A DNA stretch of 15,801 nucleotides, taken from Methanobacteriota archaeon (GTDB taxonomy: Archaea > Thermoplasmatota > Thermoplasmata > RBG-16-68-12). Location of the stretch: contig VBMC01000131.1 in assembly GCA_005879015.1 (NCBI GenBank), positions 1 to 15,801 of the forward strand. The letters are read 5' to 3'. Shown here in pieces: positions 1 to 7,994 of the stretch. The translations under genes and the position numbers were made by a program. Each line of letters begins with the position of its first letter. Position 1 is the first letter of the stretch. Below the pieces are notes generated by a model. It worked only from the letters and a program-made list of their open reading frames with translations, was not told where the DNA came from and ran no database searches.

Positions 1-1322
1 CGTTCGCTCTCTTTTTCCAGGTCATGTTCGAGTTCGTCGCGTTCCTGGTGATCATGGCCTCCCGCGGATTCATCCGTCCGGAGGAGCCGCACCAGGGGGA
101 GTACTACGCGTTCATGCTCCTCGCCGTCGTCGGGATGATGTTCACCGCCGCGGCGACGGACCTCTTCGTCCTGTTCCTCGCCTTCGAGACGTCGAGCCTG
201 AGCACGTTCGCCCTCGTTGCCTTTCGGAAGCGCGACAAGCAGGCGACCGAGGCGGCGGTGAAGTTCTTCATCATCGGGGCCGTCAGCTCCGGGATCATCC
301 TCTTCGGCATCTCGTTGATCTACGGGATCACAGGCACGACCTCGATCGGGAAGACGACCACCGACCTCTTGCTCCTTCGGAACGGTTTGACGCTCGCTGG
401 CCTTCCGGAGATCGAACCGCCGCTGATCGTCGCCCTGGTCTTCCTGATCGCCGGCTTCGGATTCAAAGTCGCCGTCGTGCCGTTCCACATGTGGGCGCCG
501 GATGTGTATCAGGGCTCGCCGACGACGATCAGCGTCCTCCTGACCGCGGCCTCGAAGAACGTCGGGATCGTCGCCTTGTTCCGCGTCTTTCTGATCGGCC
601 TGTTGAACGTCCAGATCGACTGGATCGCCGCCCTCGCGGTCCTCGCGATCGCGACGCAGACGGTCGGGAACATCGTCGCCATCCCTCAACGGTCCGTGAA
701 GCGGATGCTCGCCTATTCGAGCATCGCCCAGGCCGGATACATTCTGATCGCCATCCCGGTCGGAGCGGTCGCCCTCCATTCTACGTCGCCCGGCGACAAC
801 GCCTCGCGGATCGCCGTGGCGGGGCTGGTCGGCGGGATGCTCCACGTGTTCGTCTACGCCGCGATGAAAGCGGGTGCCTTCCTCGTCGTCGCGGGCACGG
901 AGGCTCGCGGCCTCCCGGACGACATGGAGGCCTACAAGGGCCTGAGCCGGCGGATGCCGTTCCTCGCGTTCGCGATGACCGTGTTCCTCTTCAGCCTCGC
1001 GGGGATCCCGCCCCTCGGCGGCTTCTTCTCGAAGTTCGTGCTCTTCTCCAGCGCGGTCAATGCCGCGTCCTTCAACGGATGGTTCCTCGCGCTCGCCGTG
1101 TCCGGCGTCCTGAACAGCGCGCTCTCCCTGTACTACTACGCCCGGGTCGTTTGGTACATGTACATCCTCGATCCGGAGGGCGAGGCGCGGAAGGTGGAGG
1201 TGCCTCGCGCGATCGAGGGGGCCGTGTTCATCGCGCTCGCGATCGTCATGCTCACGGCGGTCCTCGCGGCGTTCTTCCTCGGCTTCCTGAACGACGCGGC
1301 TCGAGGGTTCTTCGGTTTCTAG
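1..1322 (+). CDS. nuoN: NADH-quinone oxidoreductase subunit N (complex I, antiporter-like), 5' partial
   Basis: This is a proton-pumping membrane subunit of complex I. The frame is open through the left edge (codons from base 3 upstream of ATG 24), and family members carry roughly 80-100 more N-terminal residues, so ATG 24 is not the true start. Numbering from that ATG, the NuoN hallmarks are: Glu55 in LAFETSSL (the TM5 glutamate), Lys148 followed by FHMWAPDVYQGSPT (154-167), Lys178 in TAASKNVG, KRMLAYSSIAQAGY (225-238), Lys281 in AAMKAGAF, and SLAGIPPLGGFFSK ending at Lys336. These charged residues form the buried proton path in this family. There are about a dozen hydrophobic helices. The FHMWAPDVY block favours NuoN over MrpD, NuoL or NuoM. 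The rest of a nuo operon is expected to the left. It ends 31 nt before an unrelated permease. Confidence 0.93.
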   Translation, partial: FALFFQVMFEFVAFLVIMASRGFIRPEEPHQGEYYAFMLLAVVGMMFTAAATDLFVLFLAFETSSLSTFALVAFRKRDKQATEAAVKFFIIGAVSSGIILFGISLIYGITGTTSIGKTTTDLLLLRNGLTLAGLPEIEPPLIVALVFLIAGFGFKVAVVPFHMWAPDVYQGSPTTISVLLTAASKNVGIVALFRVFLIGLLNVQIDWIAALAVLAIATQTVGNIVAIPQRSVKRMLAYSSIAQAGYILIAIPVGAVALHSTSPGDNASRIAVAGLVGGMLHVFVYAAMKAGAFLVVAGTEARGLPDDMEAYKGLSRRMPFLAFAMTVFLFSLAGIPPLGGFFSKFVLFSSAVNAASFNGWFLALAVSGVLNSALSLYYYARVVWYMYILDPEGEARKVEVPRAIEGAVFIALAIVMLTAVLAAFFLGFLNDAARGFFGF

Positions 1323-1353
1323 ACGTCCGCGACACGACGGCGCGGAACGACCA

Positions 1354-4078
1354 ATGAAGTTTTATCCCCGATCCGACCTTTCTAAAAAATTGGAGGGAGC
1401 TCCTCTGACCCTCCTTCGATATGCGCTTGCCGAGGTCTTTCGGGGCCGACGGAGGACGATCTCGGCCGTGGTCGGCGTCGCCATTGCGGTCTCCTTCTTG
1501 GCCGGTACGTCCCTTGCAATCGATTCCTCCGTTTCCATCGCGATGGGAAGCTACCTGTCGCGACTGGATCGAGACTTCACGATCTTCGCTCAGACTGCGC
1601 AGGCCCGCCAGCTTGCGGACAATCTCAGCGCGGTTCCCGGGGTCACCTTCGTCGCTCCATACCGACAAATCGCAGCGGGCTCCGAGTTTTCGACGGGCAA
1701 TCTCACCGGAGGGCTGCCCTACGCGGTCGATCCCAATCGGGGATTTGGCAGCAAGGTTTGTGGTGGGGATCGGGGACACCATCGAGTTGCGTGCGTCGAC
1801 CTTTAACGTGACCTCTCGCGTCACCGAGACGCGTTTCGTGAACCTGACCGTTCAAGGTCTGTTGGATGCCCCCACGAACGGGGTCTCTCTGATCAATGGA
1901 CCCTCCTTTTCCTCCTTCCTCCTGATTCACCTGGACGACGCCGATTGGCTGGACAGCGTGCTCACCAGCCGAGTGACGCCCCGCACGAGCGTGGACGTCC
2001 TCATCGACCGCGGCGCGCTACTGAACGCGTACGATATCGAGGGGTCTCGCCGGAACCTTGCGCGCTTGCAGCGCGGACTCGCAACCGTGGCGCATTCGTA
2101 TAACGGGTCCGTCGGCGACATGGTTTCATCTATTCTCGGATACGTCGAGACGTTCAGCGGACTAGCGCGACAATTGTTTTTCGCGCTGTCCATGCCAATC
2201 ATTTTCCTCGGTCTCTACGTCGGGGCCATCGGCGTCGATCTCGCGCATTCGGAGCGGCGTCGGCATCTTTCCATCCTGAAAGCCCGCGGTGCGAATTCGC
2301 GTCAGATCCTCGAGCTGCTCATCCTCGAGAGCCTGATCACGGGGAGTCTCGCGGCGGGGGTTGGGCTCATCGCCGGATTGGGCATTAGTCGGGTGCTCGT
2401 CGGATCCGTTTCCGGTTTCTTCGCGTCCACTCCCGCTCCGACCGAGATTGTTGTGGCACCGATTACGATTATTCTGACTCTCCTCTTCGGGACGCTCTTC
2501 ATGTTCATCATCAGCTATCGGTCCGCGAAGAGGACGGCGGGGATAGCCGCAGTGGAAACCCTCAGATTCTATATCGCTAGCGAAACGAGGCTCAACTACC
2601 GGCCCACTCTTGATATCTTCTTCCTGGCGGTCGGCGTCGGGGCTTTCGGGCTGTTTCTCGCGCACGGTGCGGGTGTGGGTGTCGTGTCCTTTTTCGGGGG
2701 CCCTGTCGCTTTCGTGCTTCTACCCATTGCGCCGTTCCTCATCGCTGTCGGGCTAATCCGGCTCGCGACCCGCGCATCACCCCGAGTCTACGAATGGGTG
2801 AGCACCGCCACCGCCCCCTTCACCAAGGCCCTTGCCAAAATCGTGGCCCGGAACCTGGCACGAAATCCCCGAAGGGCGGCGAGCATCGCCGTCATCTTGG
2901 CCCTGGGCCTCGCGTTCGGCATGATGAGCCTTTCCATGCACGACGGATCGGTAGCATGGGAAGACCGCAAGGTGCGTGCCGATATCGGCGCCGACCTTTC
3001 GGTCATCCCGCCCTCCGGGAACCTGAGCTTTGCCGATGCGGTTTCGTCTGTGCCGGGAGTGGTCGGGGTGGCGGCGGTCAAACGGGTGCCCGTTGAATAT
3101 CCGAATCCTTGTGGATCGGGGCTCGGCATCCCACTGTGCCTGGATGCGTTCGCGCTGGACTCCGATTATTTTTCGGTCGCGAATCCGGACCCTTGGTACT
3201 TCGTCGACGGGATTGGCGCAGGAACCCGCGAGGTTCTTTCCACGGTCGGCTCCGTCCTGGCCACGGAACACTACTTGCGGGACTCCGGCCACGACGTGGG
3301 CGACCGGGTGACGTTGAACTATACCGTCCTCAACCAGACCTCCCAGTCGGAGGAGACGAGGAACTTGAATGTGACGATCGGCGGCGTGGTGCGCGGGTTA
3401 CCCGGCGTGACGGCCCGAGATCGATTGCCATGGGAACAGCAATGGCAGGTGTATGGCAGCCTCGAAACGTTCCGCTCCGTCTTCCAGGGAATCTCGAACC
3501 GGTCCCCGGGAGAGACCCGTCTCCTCGTGGACCTCGAGGACCGGGCGGACTGGCAGGCCACGAAGCGCGCGATCCTCGATCGCGGCGCTTTGGACGTGAG
3601 GGCTTACGAAGAGGAACGGGGAGGGGCCAACACGAGCCCGGTGGGCCGGTCGTTCCTTGGATTCCTCCGCCTCCAGAGCTTTTTTCTCATCGGAGTCTTG
3701 GTCACCGGCCTCGTGCTTGTCACGATCGCAGCGAGCCTGGAGCGACTCGTCGAGTTCGCCGGAATAACCGCCCGCGGCGCGAGCGGCTGGCAGACAGCGA
3801 CCATTCTGCTCGGTGAGTCGATGTCCATCGTCGTCATCGGCATTTCCGTGGGAGTCGTCGCCGGGCTTCTCGTCGCGTACGTGGGCGCGACCATTGTCCC
3901 CGCGGGGCCGGGAGGCGAAGCGTTCGAACCCCTCGCCCCGTTCCCTTTCATCGTGCCCCTGGACACGGTTCTCTTTATCGCAGCGGCTACGGGAGCCCTA
4001 TTCATTGCCTCTGTTCTCGTCTCTTGGCGCATTGCCCGCATGGACGTCGCTCGCGTTCTGCGACAGCGCGCGGGATGA
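1354..4078 (+). CDS. FtsX/MacB-family ABC transporter permease, frame broken near 1740
   Basis: This is a large membrane permease of the FtsX/MacB/LolC type, normally paired with an ATPase to move or release substrates at the outer membrane face; no ATPase is present here. The first part (1354 to about 1740) gives RGRRRT followed by TM1 (residues 36-57), then an external domain. The reading then moves to the +1 frame, continuing with DLAARFVVGIGDTIEL to the stop at 4078. Dropping one G from the GGGG run at 1739-1742 joins the frames as VDPNRDLAARFVVGIGDT. FtsX-like domains follow: helices near 2170-2235, 2335-2405, 2452-2518, 2605-2760 and 2878-2940, a second external domain, then helices at 3667-3740, 3817-3900 and 3958-4026. 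The protein would be about 907 residues. Start: ATG 1354 is used; TTG 1390 is an alternative, lying about 26 nt after a TTTTAT element. The segment before the break also looks about 40 residues short against the second external domain. Third positions are less GC-rich than in nuoN. Confidence 0.85.
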
Positions 4079-4115
4079 GTCGAATCCGAACCGTCACTCA
4101 TTCGCATCACCCTGG

Positions 4116-4137
4116 CGCGAGGGGTTTTAACCTCGCG
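4116..4137 (+). promoter_or_regulatory. Palindrome enclosing the dinB TATA-like box
   Basis: The 7-bp arms CGCGAGG (4116-4122) and CCTCGCG (4131-4137) are perfect inverted repeats around GGTTTTAA. The TTTTAA core (4125-4130) lies about 27 nt before ATG 4156, the usual archaeal TATA-to-start distance for a leaderless mRNA. It could be a repressor operator over the TATA box, or a hairpin that ends the permease transcript. The sequence alone does not decide. Confidence 0.5.
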
Positions 4138-4155
4138 GTCTCATGGAGAGGGCGC

Positions 4156-5271
4156 ATGGCGGCTCCCGTCCGACATGATCGGCGCGTCTTGCTCCATGTG
4201 GACATGGACGCCTTCTACGCTGCGGTGGAGATCCGCGAGAATCCGGAGCTCAAGGGGAAGCCGGTCGTCGTCGGGGCCGATCCGCACAAGCATCCTCGAG
4301 GCGTCGTCCTCACCGCGAGCTACGAAGCGAGAAAATTCGGCGTGCGGTCGGCGATGTCGTGCGTCCAAGCGGTCCGCCTATGCCCCGACGCCGTCTTCGT
4401 CCCCCCGCACTTCGAACTCTATGGCCGCGTGAGCAGCGAGATCATGGAACTCCTGCGGGGGTTCGCCGACCACCTCCAGCCCACCGGGATTGAGGAGGGC
4501 TACCTTGATGTGACGACCCGCTGTGGCGGCGACTACAACCGGGCTCGGGAACTCGCCCTGGAGGTCAAGGCCGCGGTGCGGAAGGAGCAGCGACTCACCT
4601 GCTCCGTCGGCATCGCCCCGACGAAGGCAGCCGCGAAGATCGCCTCCGATTTCGAAAAGCCCGATGGGCTCACCGTCGTCCTTCCGGACCACATCGTGGA
4701 ATTCCTCACTCCGTTCTCCGTCCGGAAGATCCTGGGCGTCGGTCCCAAGACCGCCGATCGGTTCAAGGAGATCGACCTGGAGACGATCGGCGACGTTCAG
4801 CAATACAATCGTCAGGATCTCGTAGAGCTGTTCGGCGCGTTCGGTGAGTACGTCCACGATGTCGCGATGGGCCGCGACACAGGAGAGGTCGTGGAACCGA
4901 GCGGTCCACCGGAGTCGATCAGCACGGAGACGACGTTCGAGCACGACCTCGCGGGCTACGAGTCGGTCTGGCCGGAACTCGAGGCGCTGGTGAAGTCTCT
5001 TCACGAACAGCTGCGGCAGGAGAAGTACGCGTTTCGCACGGTGACGCTCAAGGCCAAGTATTCGAATTTCGAAATCCACACGCGATCCCGGAGCCTGAAG
5101 ATTCACACCACGGATCTCGAGCCGATCTTGGTCCTGAGCCAGATGTTGCTTCGGGAGGTCCTGGTCCCGGGACGGAAAGTCCGCCTGATCGGGGTGCGCC
5201 TCTCGAACTTACAGGACCATGTGGCCCCGCAGGCCACGCTCGCAAAATGGTCAAGCGTGTCCCGGACCTGA
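4156..5271 (+). CDS. dinB: DNA polymerase IV (Y-family translesion polymerase)
   Basis: This Y-family polymerase copies across damaged template bases. ATG 4156 is chosen because it lies just before the palm motif and about 27 nt after a TATA-like box; the upstream open frame is not polymerase-like. The product is 371 residues. Visible elements: VDMDAFYAAVE with metal ligand Asp16 and steric gate Tyr21; ASYEARKFGVRSAM (54-67); GIEEGYLD (111-118), equivalent to SIDEAYLD of Dpo4; LTCSVGIAPTKAAAKIASD; a helix-hairpin-helix (VRKILGVGPKTADRF); and a little-finger domain ending in VRLIGVRLSNL. The tail carries QATLAKW, which fits a weak PCNA-binding motif (Q, L at +3, aromatic at +6). Unusually, the second catalytic carboxylate, normally Asp (Asp105 of Dpo4), is Glu113, while Glu114 is kept. 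The gene is monocistronic and faces a minus-strand gene 48 nt downstream. Confidence 0.95.
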   Translation: MAAPVRHDRRVLLHVDMDAFYAAVEIRENPELKGKPVVVGADPHKHPRGVVLTASYEARKFGVRSAMSCVQAVRLCPDAVFVPPHFELYGRVSSEIMELLRGFADHLQPTGIEEGYLDVTTRCGGDYNRARELALEVKAAVRKEQRLTCSVGIAPTKAAAKIASDFEKPDGLTVVLPDHIVEFLTPFSVRKILGVGPKTADRFKEIDLETIGDVQQYNRQDLVELFGAFGEYVHDVAMGRDTGEVVEPSGPPESISTETTFEHDLAGYESVWPELEALVKSLHEQLRQEKYAFRTVTLKAKYSNFEIHTRSRSLKIHTTDLEPILVLSQMLLREVLVPGRKVRLIGVRLSNLQDHVAPQATLAKWSSVSRT

Positions 5272-5319
5272 CCGCCAGGATTGGTGGCCGCTCAGGATTT
5301 CGACGTTTGTCGGCGCTCC

Positions 5320-5547
5320 TCAGAGTGCCTTGAAGTTCCCCGTGACGACCACTTCGACCGGGACCTCATCAAGGGATTCTGGCAGGACGCTCCGGATCTT
5401 CGGATTGTCCTCCTCGACGTAGATGCAGATACACTCCTTGCCGTCCTTCTGACCGATCCCGACGCCCACGACGCCGCGCATCTTCATGAGGCGCGATTCG
5501 TGACGCCGTTTCACGTCCACCACGGAGGCCACGGCCGTCCATGTCAT
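5320..5547 (-). CDS. Small VVGVGIG-motif protein, function unknown
   Basis: A 75-residue soluble protein with no signal peptide or membrane helix. The core reads MRGVVGVGIGQKDGK, then an ICIYVEED strand, then IRSVLPESLDEVPVEVVVTG. The alternating strand pattern and the VPVEVVVTG end resemble short domains seen alone, or N-terminal to trypsin-like peptidases, in archaea and bacteria. That is recalled family knowledge, not a search result, and no biochemical role can be assigned. It lies 48 nt downstream of the malic enzyme on the same strand and may be co-transcribed. However, a TATA-like TTTATC (minus strand, 5556-5561) sits about 26 nt before 5532, so a shorter 66-residue form from GTG 5520 (starting VDVKRRH) is credible and would better match the usual start just before the VVGVG strand. 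Confidence 0.75.
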   Translation of the reverse strand: MTWTAVASVVDVKRRHESRLMKMRGVVGVGIGQKDGKECICIYVEEDNPKIRSVLPESLDEVPVEVVVTGNFKAL

Positions 5548-5566
5548 CCGCAGGCGATAAACCCAA

Positions 5567-5581
5567 CGAAGGGTCCCTTCG
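5567..5581. repeat. Short perfect palindrome between malic enzyme and small gene
   Basis: CGAAGGG and CCCTTCG meet around one central T, directly abutting a second palindrome (GGCCGCGGCC, 5581-5590). It lies in the 48-nt gap after the malic enzyme stop. It could be a weak hairpin in the transcript or a protein-binding site. No U-rich run follows directly on the minus strand, so a classical terminator is not shown. Confidence 0.3.
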
Positions 5582-5595
5582 GCCGCGGCCCCAAT

Positions 5596-6990
5596 TCACG
5601 GAGGAGGCGGCTTGATGAACCCGTCCTGCATTAGGAGCTGCGTCTGCTCTCGAGCCCGCCGGATGAGGGCGATCGCGTTTTCGTACAGCTCGTTCCGAGT
5701 CTTGCGGACGCGGGCGATTCCTTGCTCAACCGCCTTCATCCCGACCGCCGCAGCCTCCCGGGCAAAGACGTCGATCTCCTCCATCGTCGGCACGATGTGT
5801 TCCTCGTCGAGGCCCTTCTCCTCCGCGACAAGGGCGAGCTCTCGGGCGGCCGCGATGCACATCTCATCCGTGATGGTCCGCGCCCGCACGTCGAGCGTGC
5901 CTCGGAAGATTCCCGGGAAACCGAGGGAGTTGTTCACCTGGTTCGGGAAGTCCGAGCGCCCCGTCGCGATCACGCGCGCGCCGGCCTCCGCGGCTTCCCA
6001 GGGCCAAATTTCCGGGACCGGATTCGCGATCACGAACAGGATCGCGTCGTCCGCCATGGAGGCGACCCAATCCTTTTGGATGACGCCGGGCCCGGGTCTC
6101 GAAGCCGCAATGACGACGTCGACACCGTCCATGGCCTCCGGGATTCCGCCGACTCGCCCTTCCCCGTTCGTCATCTGGGCGAGTTCCCACTTCTCCGCGA
6201 ACTCGGTCTGGGCAGCCTCGACGTCCTTCCGATGTCGGCCGACGATGCCCTTCGAGTCGACCAGGATCAGGTGCGCCGGTTGAGAGCCCGCTTCGATCAA
6301 CAGTTTCGCGGTCCGAATGTTCGACGCCCCGGCGCCGATCAAAGTGATCTGGACGTCGGGCAGTTTCTTGCCGACCACCTTCAAGGCGTTGATCACGCCC
6401 GCAACGTTGATCGTCGCGGTCCCCTGCTGGTCGTCATGCCACACCGCGATGTCGCATTCCTTCCGCAGGCGGTCGAGGATGCCGAAACACTTCGGCTGGG
6501 CGATGTCCTCCAGGTTCACGCCGCCGAACGAGGGCGTGATGAGCTTGACCGTCTCGATGATCTTCTCCGGGTCCTTCGTGGCCAGCGGGATGGGGAACGC
6601 GTCGACCCCTCCCAGATATTTGAACAAGAGGGCCTTGCCCTCCATGACCGGGAGGCCGGCCTCTGGGCCGATGTCCCCGAGGCCGAGGACCCGCGTGCCG
6701 TCCGTCACGACGGCAACCTGGTTCCATTTGTTCGTCAGGCTCCAGACCAATTGCGGGTCCGCCTTGATGTCGAGGCACGGCTGAGCCACGCCGGGCGTGT
6801 ACCAGATGGCGAAATCGTTGAAGCTCCGGACGGGGACCCGCGGGACCACTTCGATCTTCCCTTGGTAGTACGGATGGTACTTCGCGGACTGCTCCTTCGG
6901 CAAGTTCGCTCGCTTTAGGTTCTCTTCCACTTCCTTTGCCGTTGGCGCTTTGACGGGCTTCCGTTCCGCGCGCTTCTTGGTGGCCACCAT
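5596..6990 (-). CDS. Malic enzyme (malate dehydrogenase, oxaloacetate-decarboxylating)
   Basis: It catalyses oxidative decarboxylation of malate to pyruvate and CO2 with NAD(P)+, linking the C4 pool to pyruvate. The 464-residue product appears complete. After a Lys/Arg-rich N-terminal stretch of about 35 residues come YQGKIEVVPRVPV (42-54), the catalytic Tyr64 in AIWYTPGVA, VTDGTRVLGLGDIGPEAGLPVMEGK with catalytic Lys119, and the metal-binding EDIAQP (161-166) and HDDQQGT (185-191). The nucleotide-binding fold starts at LIGAGASNIRTAK (217-229) with an acidic Asp245 at the end of the second strand, then NPVPEIWP and GRSDFPNQVNN. Cofactor preference (NAD versus NADP) cannot be read safely. It starts at ATG 6990 about 22 nt after a predicted transcription start, divergent from the metallopeptidase gene. 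A phosphotransacetylase domain, found in some longer malic enzymes, is absent. Confidence 0.95.
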   Translation of the reverse strand: MVATKKRAERKPVKAPTAKEVEENLKRANLPKEQSAKYHPYYQGKIEVVPRVPVRSFNDFAIWYTPGVAQPCLDIKADPQLVWSLTNKWNQVAVVTDGTRVLGLGDIGPEAGLPVMEGKALLFKYLGGVDAFPIPLATKDPEKIIETVKLITPSFGGVNLEDIAQPKCFGILDRLRKECDIAVWHDDQQGTATINVAGVINALKVVGKKLPDVQITLIGAGASNIRTAKLLIEAGSQPAHLILVDSKGIVGRHRKDVEAAQTEFAEKWELAQMTNGEGRVGGIPEAMDGVDVVIAASRPGPGVIQKDWVASMADDAILFVIANPVPEIWPWEAAEAGARVIATGRSDFPNQVNNSLGFPGIFRGTLDVRARTITDEMCIAAARELALVAEEKGLDEEHIVPTMEEIDVFAREAAAVGMKAVEQGIARVRKTRNELYENAIALIRRAREQTQLLMQDGFIKPPPP

Positions 6991-7034
6991 CTCGACACCA
7001 GAAATCGGATTGCCGGATGAGGAGAGAAATCTCG

Positions 7035-7041
7035 CTTAAAG
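7035..7041 (-). promoter_or_regulatory. TATA-like box of the malic enzyme gene
   Basis: CTTTAAG on the minus strand within AAAGCTTTAAG. Transcription would start about 26 nt downstream near 7012, leaving a leader of about 22 nt before ATG 6990. It is the only AT-rich block upstream of this gene. Confidence 0.45.
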
Positions 7042-7072
7042 CTTTGCTCCGTGTTCGCTAAAGGAGCTCGTC

Positions 7073-7101
7073 CACGGCCCTCTTTCCAGACGGCCCGTGG
7101 T
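7073..7101 (+). other. Imperfect hairpin in the divergent intergenic region
   Basis: CCACGG and CCGTGG pair at the ends of this segment, with CC/GG continuing after one mismatch and a loop of about 11 nt. It lies in the 264-nt gap between the malic enzyme and metallopeptidase starts. No RNA family is recognised. It may simply reflect GC-rich sequence. Confidence 0.25.
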
Positions 7102-7254
7102 CGATTTGGCCTTCTCCGATCCCTAGGACGGGACAGGTTCGGTCGCATCTCTTGCGTTCATCGCACACGCGCAAACGTTTTTCTGCCTCGCTCGTGTCCG
7201 TCCTGCGTGCTCGTCGCCATTGTAGACCGGGCCGGTCGAGGTGGTACGCGAAAG

Positions 7255-7941
7255 GTGAAAGCCGCGTTCGAGGCCGTCGAGACGCGGTACGCCGAGTTGG
7301 GCCACACCTTGCAACGGCCGGTCTCCGGCGAGATCGTCGCCATCCCGATCATGGGCGCGTCCAAATCCCTGAAGGATCGGCACACCCTGTACGTCTCCGC
7401 GCGAGCCGTCGAGTCGGGTTTGGTCGACGGTCTGATCGCTCACGAGGTCGGGCACATGCTTCGGACGGAAGCGGGGCATCCGTCCCACAGCCCGGACGTG
7501 TATCGATTGATCGCGAAAGAGGTCCGGATTCCTCGCGCGGCCGAGGCGGCGTTCGGCCAGGCGTTCAATCACGTCCAAGACGTCTATGCTGACGACCTCG
7601 CGTTCCCCGTGTTCGCGGGCGCAGACGGCCGCCGTGCCTACGACTTCTTCGCAGCCTGGGTCGAGAACAACGCGACCATGCGAAGCAAGAACCGATGGCA
7701 GAACCTCGGACTTGCCGCGAGCAACGGGTTCGCGATCGGGAGTTTGGTCCGTCATGGCCTGATTTCAGCCGAGGACAAGCTGTGGGACCGCGCACGCGCG
7801 TTCGACCGCGAGGCCGGCTTCCAGGGGGTGGATGCCCTCGCCGAGTTCTACGCGAAGCTCCCGGCGAGCCCGACCCCAGAAGACTTCATCGCCGAGTTGA
7901 AGCGGCTCGCTGCGATCATGACGAAGGCGTCGACCACATAA
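7255..7941 (+). CDS. HExxH zinc metallopeptidase-like protein, family unassigned
   Basis: A 228-residue soluble protein. LIAHEVGHMLRTE holds a HExxH zinc motif (His63, Glu64, His67), the metal site and general base of gluzincin or metzincin-type peptidases. About 40 residues on, FNHVQDVYADDLAF (104-117) is a helix rich in acidic residues that could supply the third ligand (Asp109, Asp113 or Asp114; no Glu fits the usual NExxxD or ExxxD form). The rest is helical, with no signal peptide or membrane helix, so action would be cytoplasmic. GTG 7255 is chosen because GAGGTG (7238-7243) pairs with the archaeal anti-Shine-Dalgarno. GTG 7207 in the same frame is an alternative, and codons upstream to 7051 do not look coding. 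It may belong to an archaeal DUF-type peptidase group, but I cannot name it. It precedes mrp by 53 nt. Confidence 0.72.
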   Translation: MKAAFEAVETRYAELGHTLQRPVSGEIVAIPIMGASKSLKDRHTLYVSARAVESGLVDGLIAHEVGHMLRTEAGHPSHSPDVYRLIAKEVRIPRAAEAAFGQAFNHVQDVYADDLAFPVFAGADGRRAYDFFAAWVENNATMRSKNRWQNLGLAASNGFAIGSLVRHGLISAEDKLWDRARAFDREAGFQGVDALAEFYAKLPASPTPEDFIAELKRLAAIMTKASTT

Positions 7942-7952
7942 TTCCGTAACAT

Positions 7953-7958
7953 TTTATA
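7953..7958 (+). promoter_or_regulatory. TATA box of the mrp gene
   Basis: TTTATA within ACATTTTATACT, in an otherwise GC-rich gap. The predicted transcription start is near 7981, 14 nt before ATG 7995, with a GAGG element in that short leader. Confidence 0.6.
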
Positions 7959-7994
7959 CTGCTAGCCTTGTGACAGCGTCATCTGAGGCACATC

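Noticed and set aside
1421..1740. N-terminal part of the long open frame starting at ATG 1421
   Set aside because: It is Arg/Ser/Pro-rich nonsense in the +1 frame of the permease; the real permease N-terminus with TM1 is in the frame of ATG 1354. Only the part after about 1740 is coding in this frame.
4024..4155. N-terminal extension of DNA polymerase IV
   Set aside because: It overlaps the permease end in another frame and lies upstream of the TATA-like palindrome. ATG 4156 gives the normal family length.
5722..6918. Plus-strand open frame of 398 codons
   Set aside because: It is antisense to the malic enzyme, with an Asp/Arg/Val-rich composition typical of the complement of GC-rich codons and no recognisable motif.
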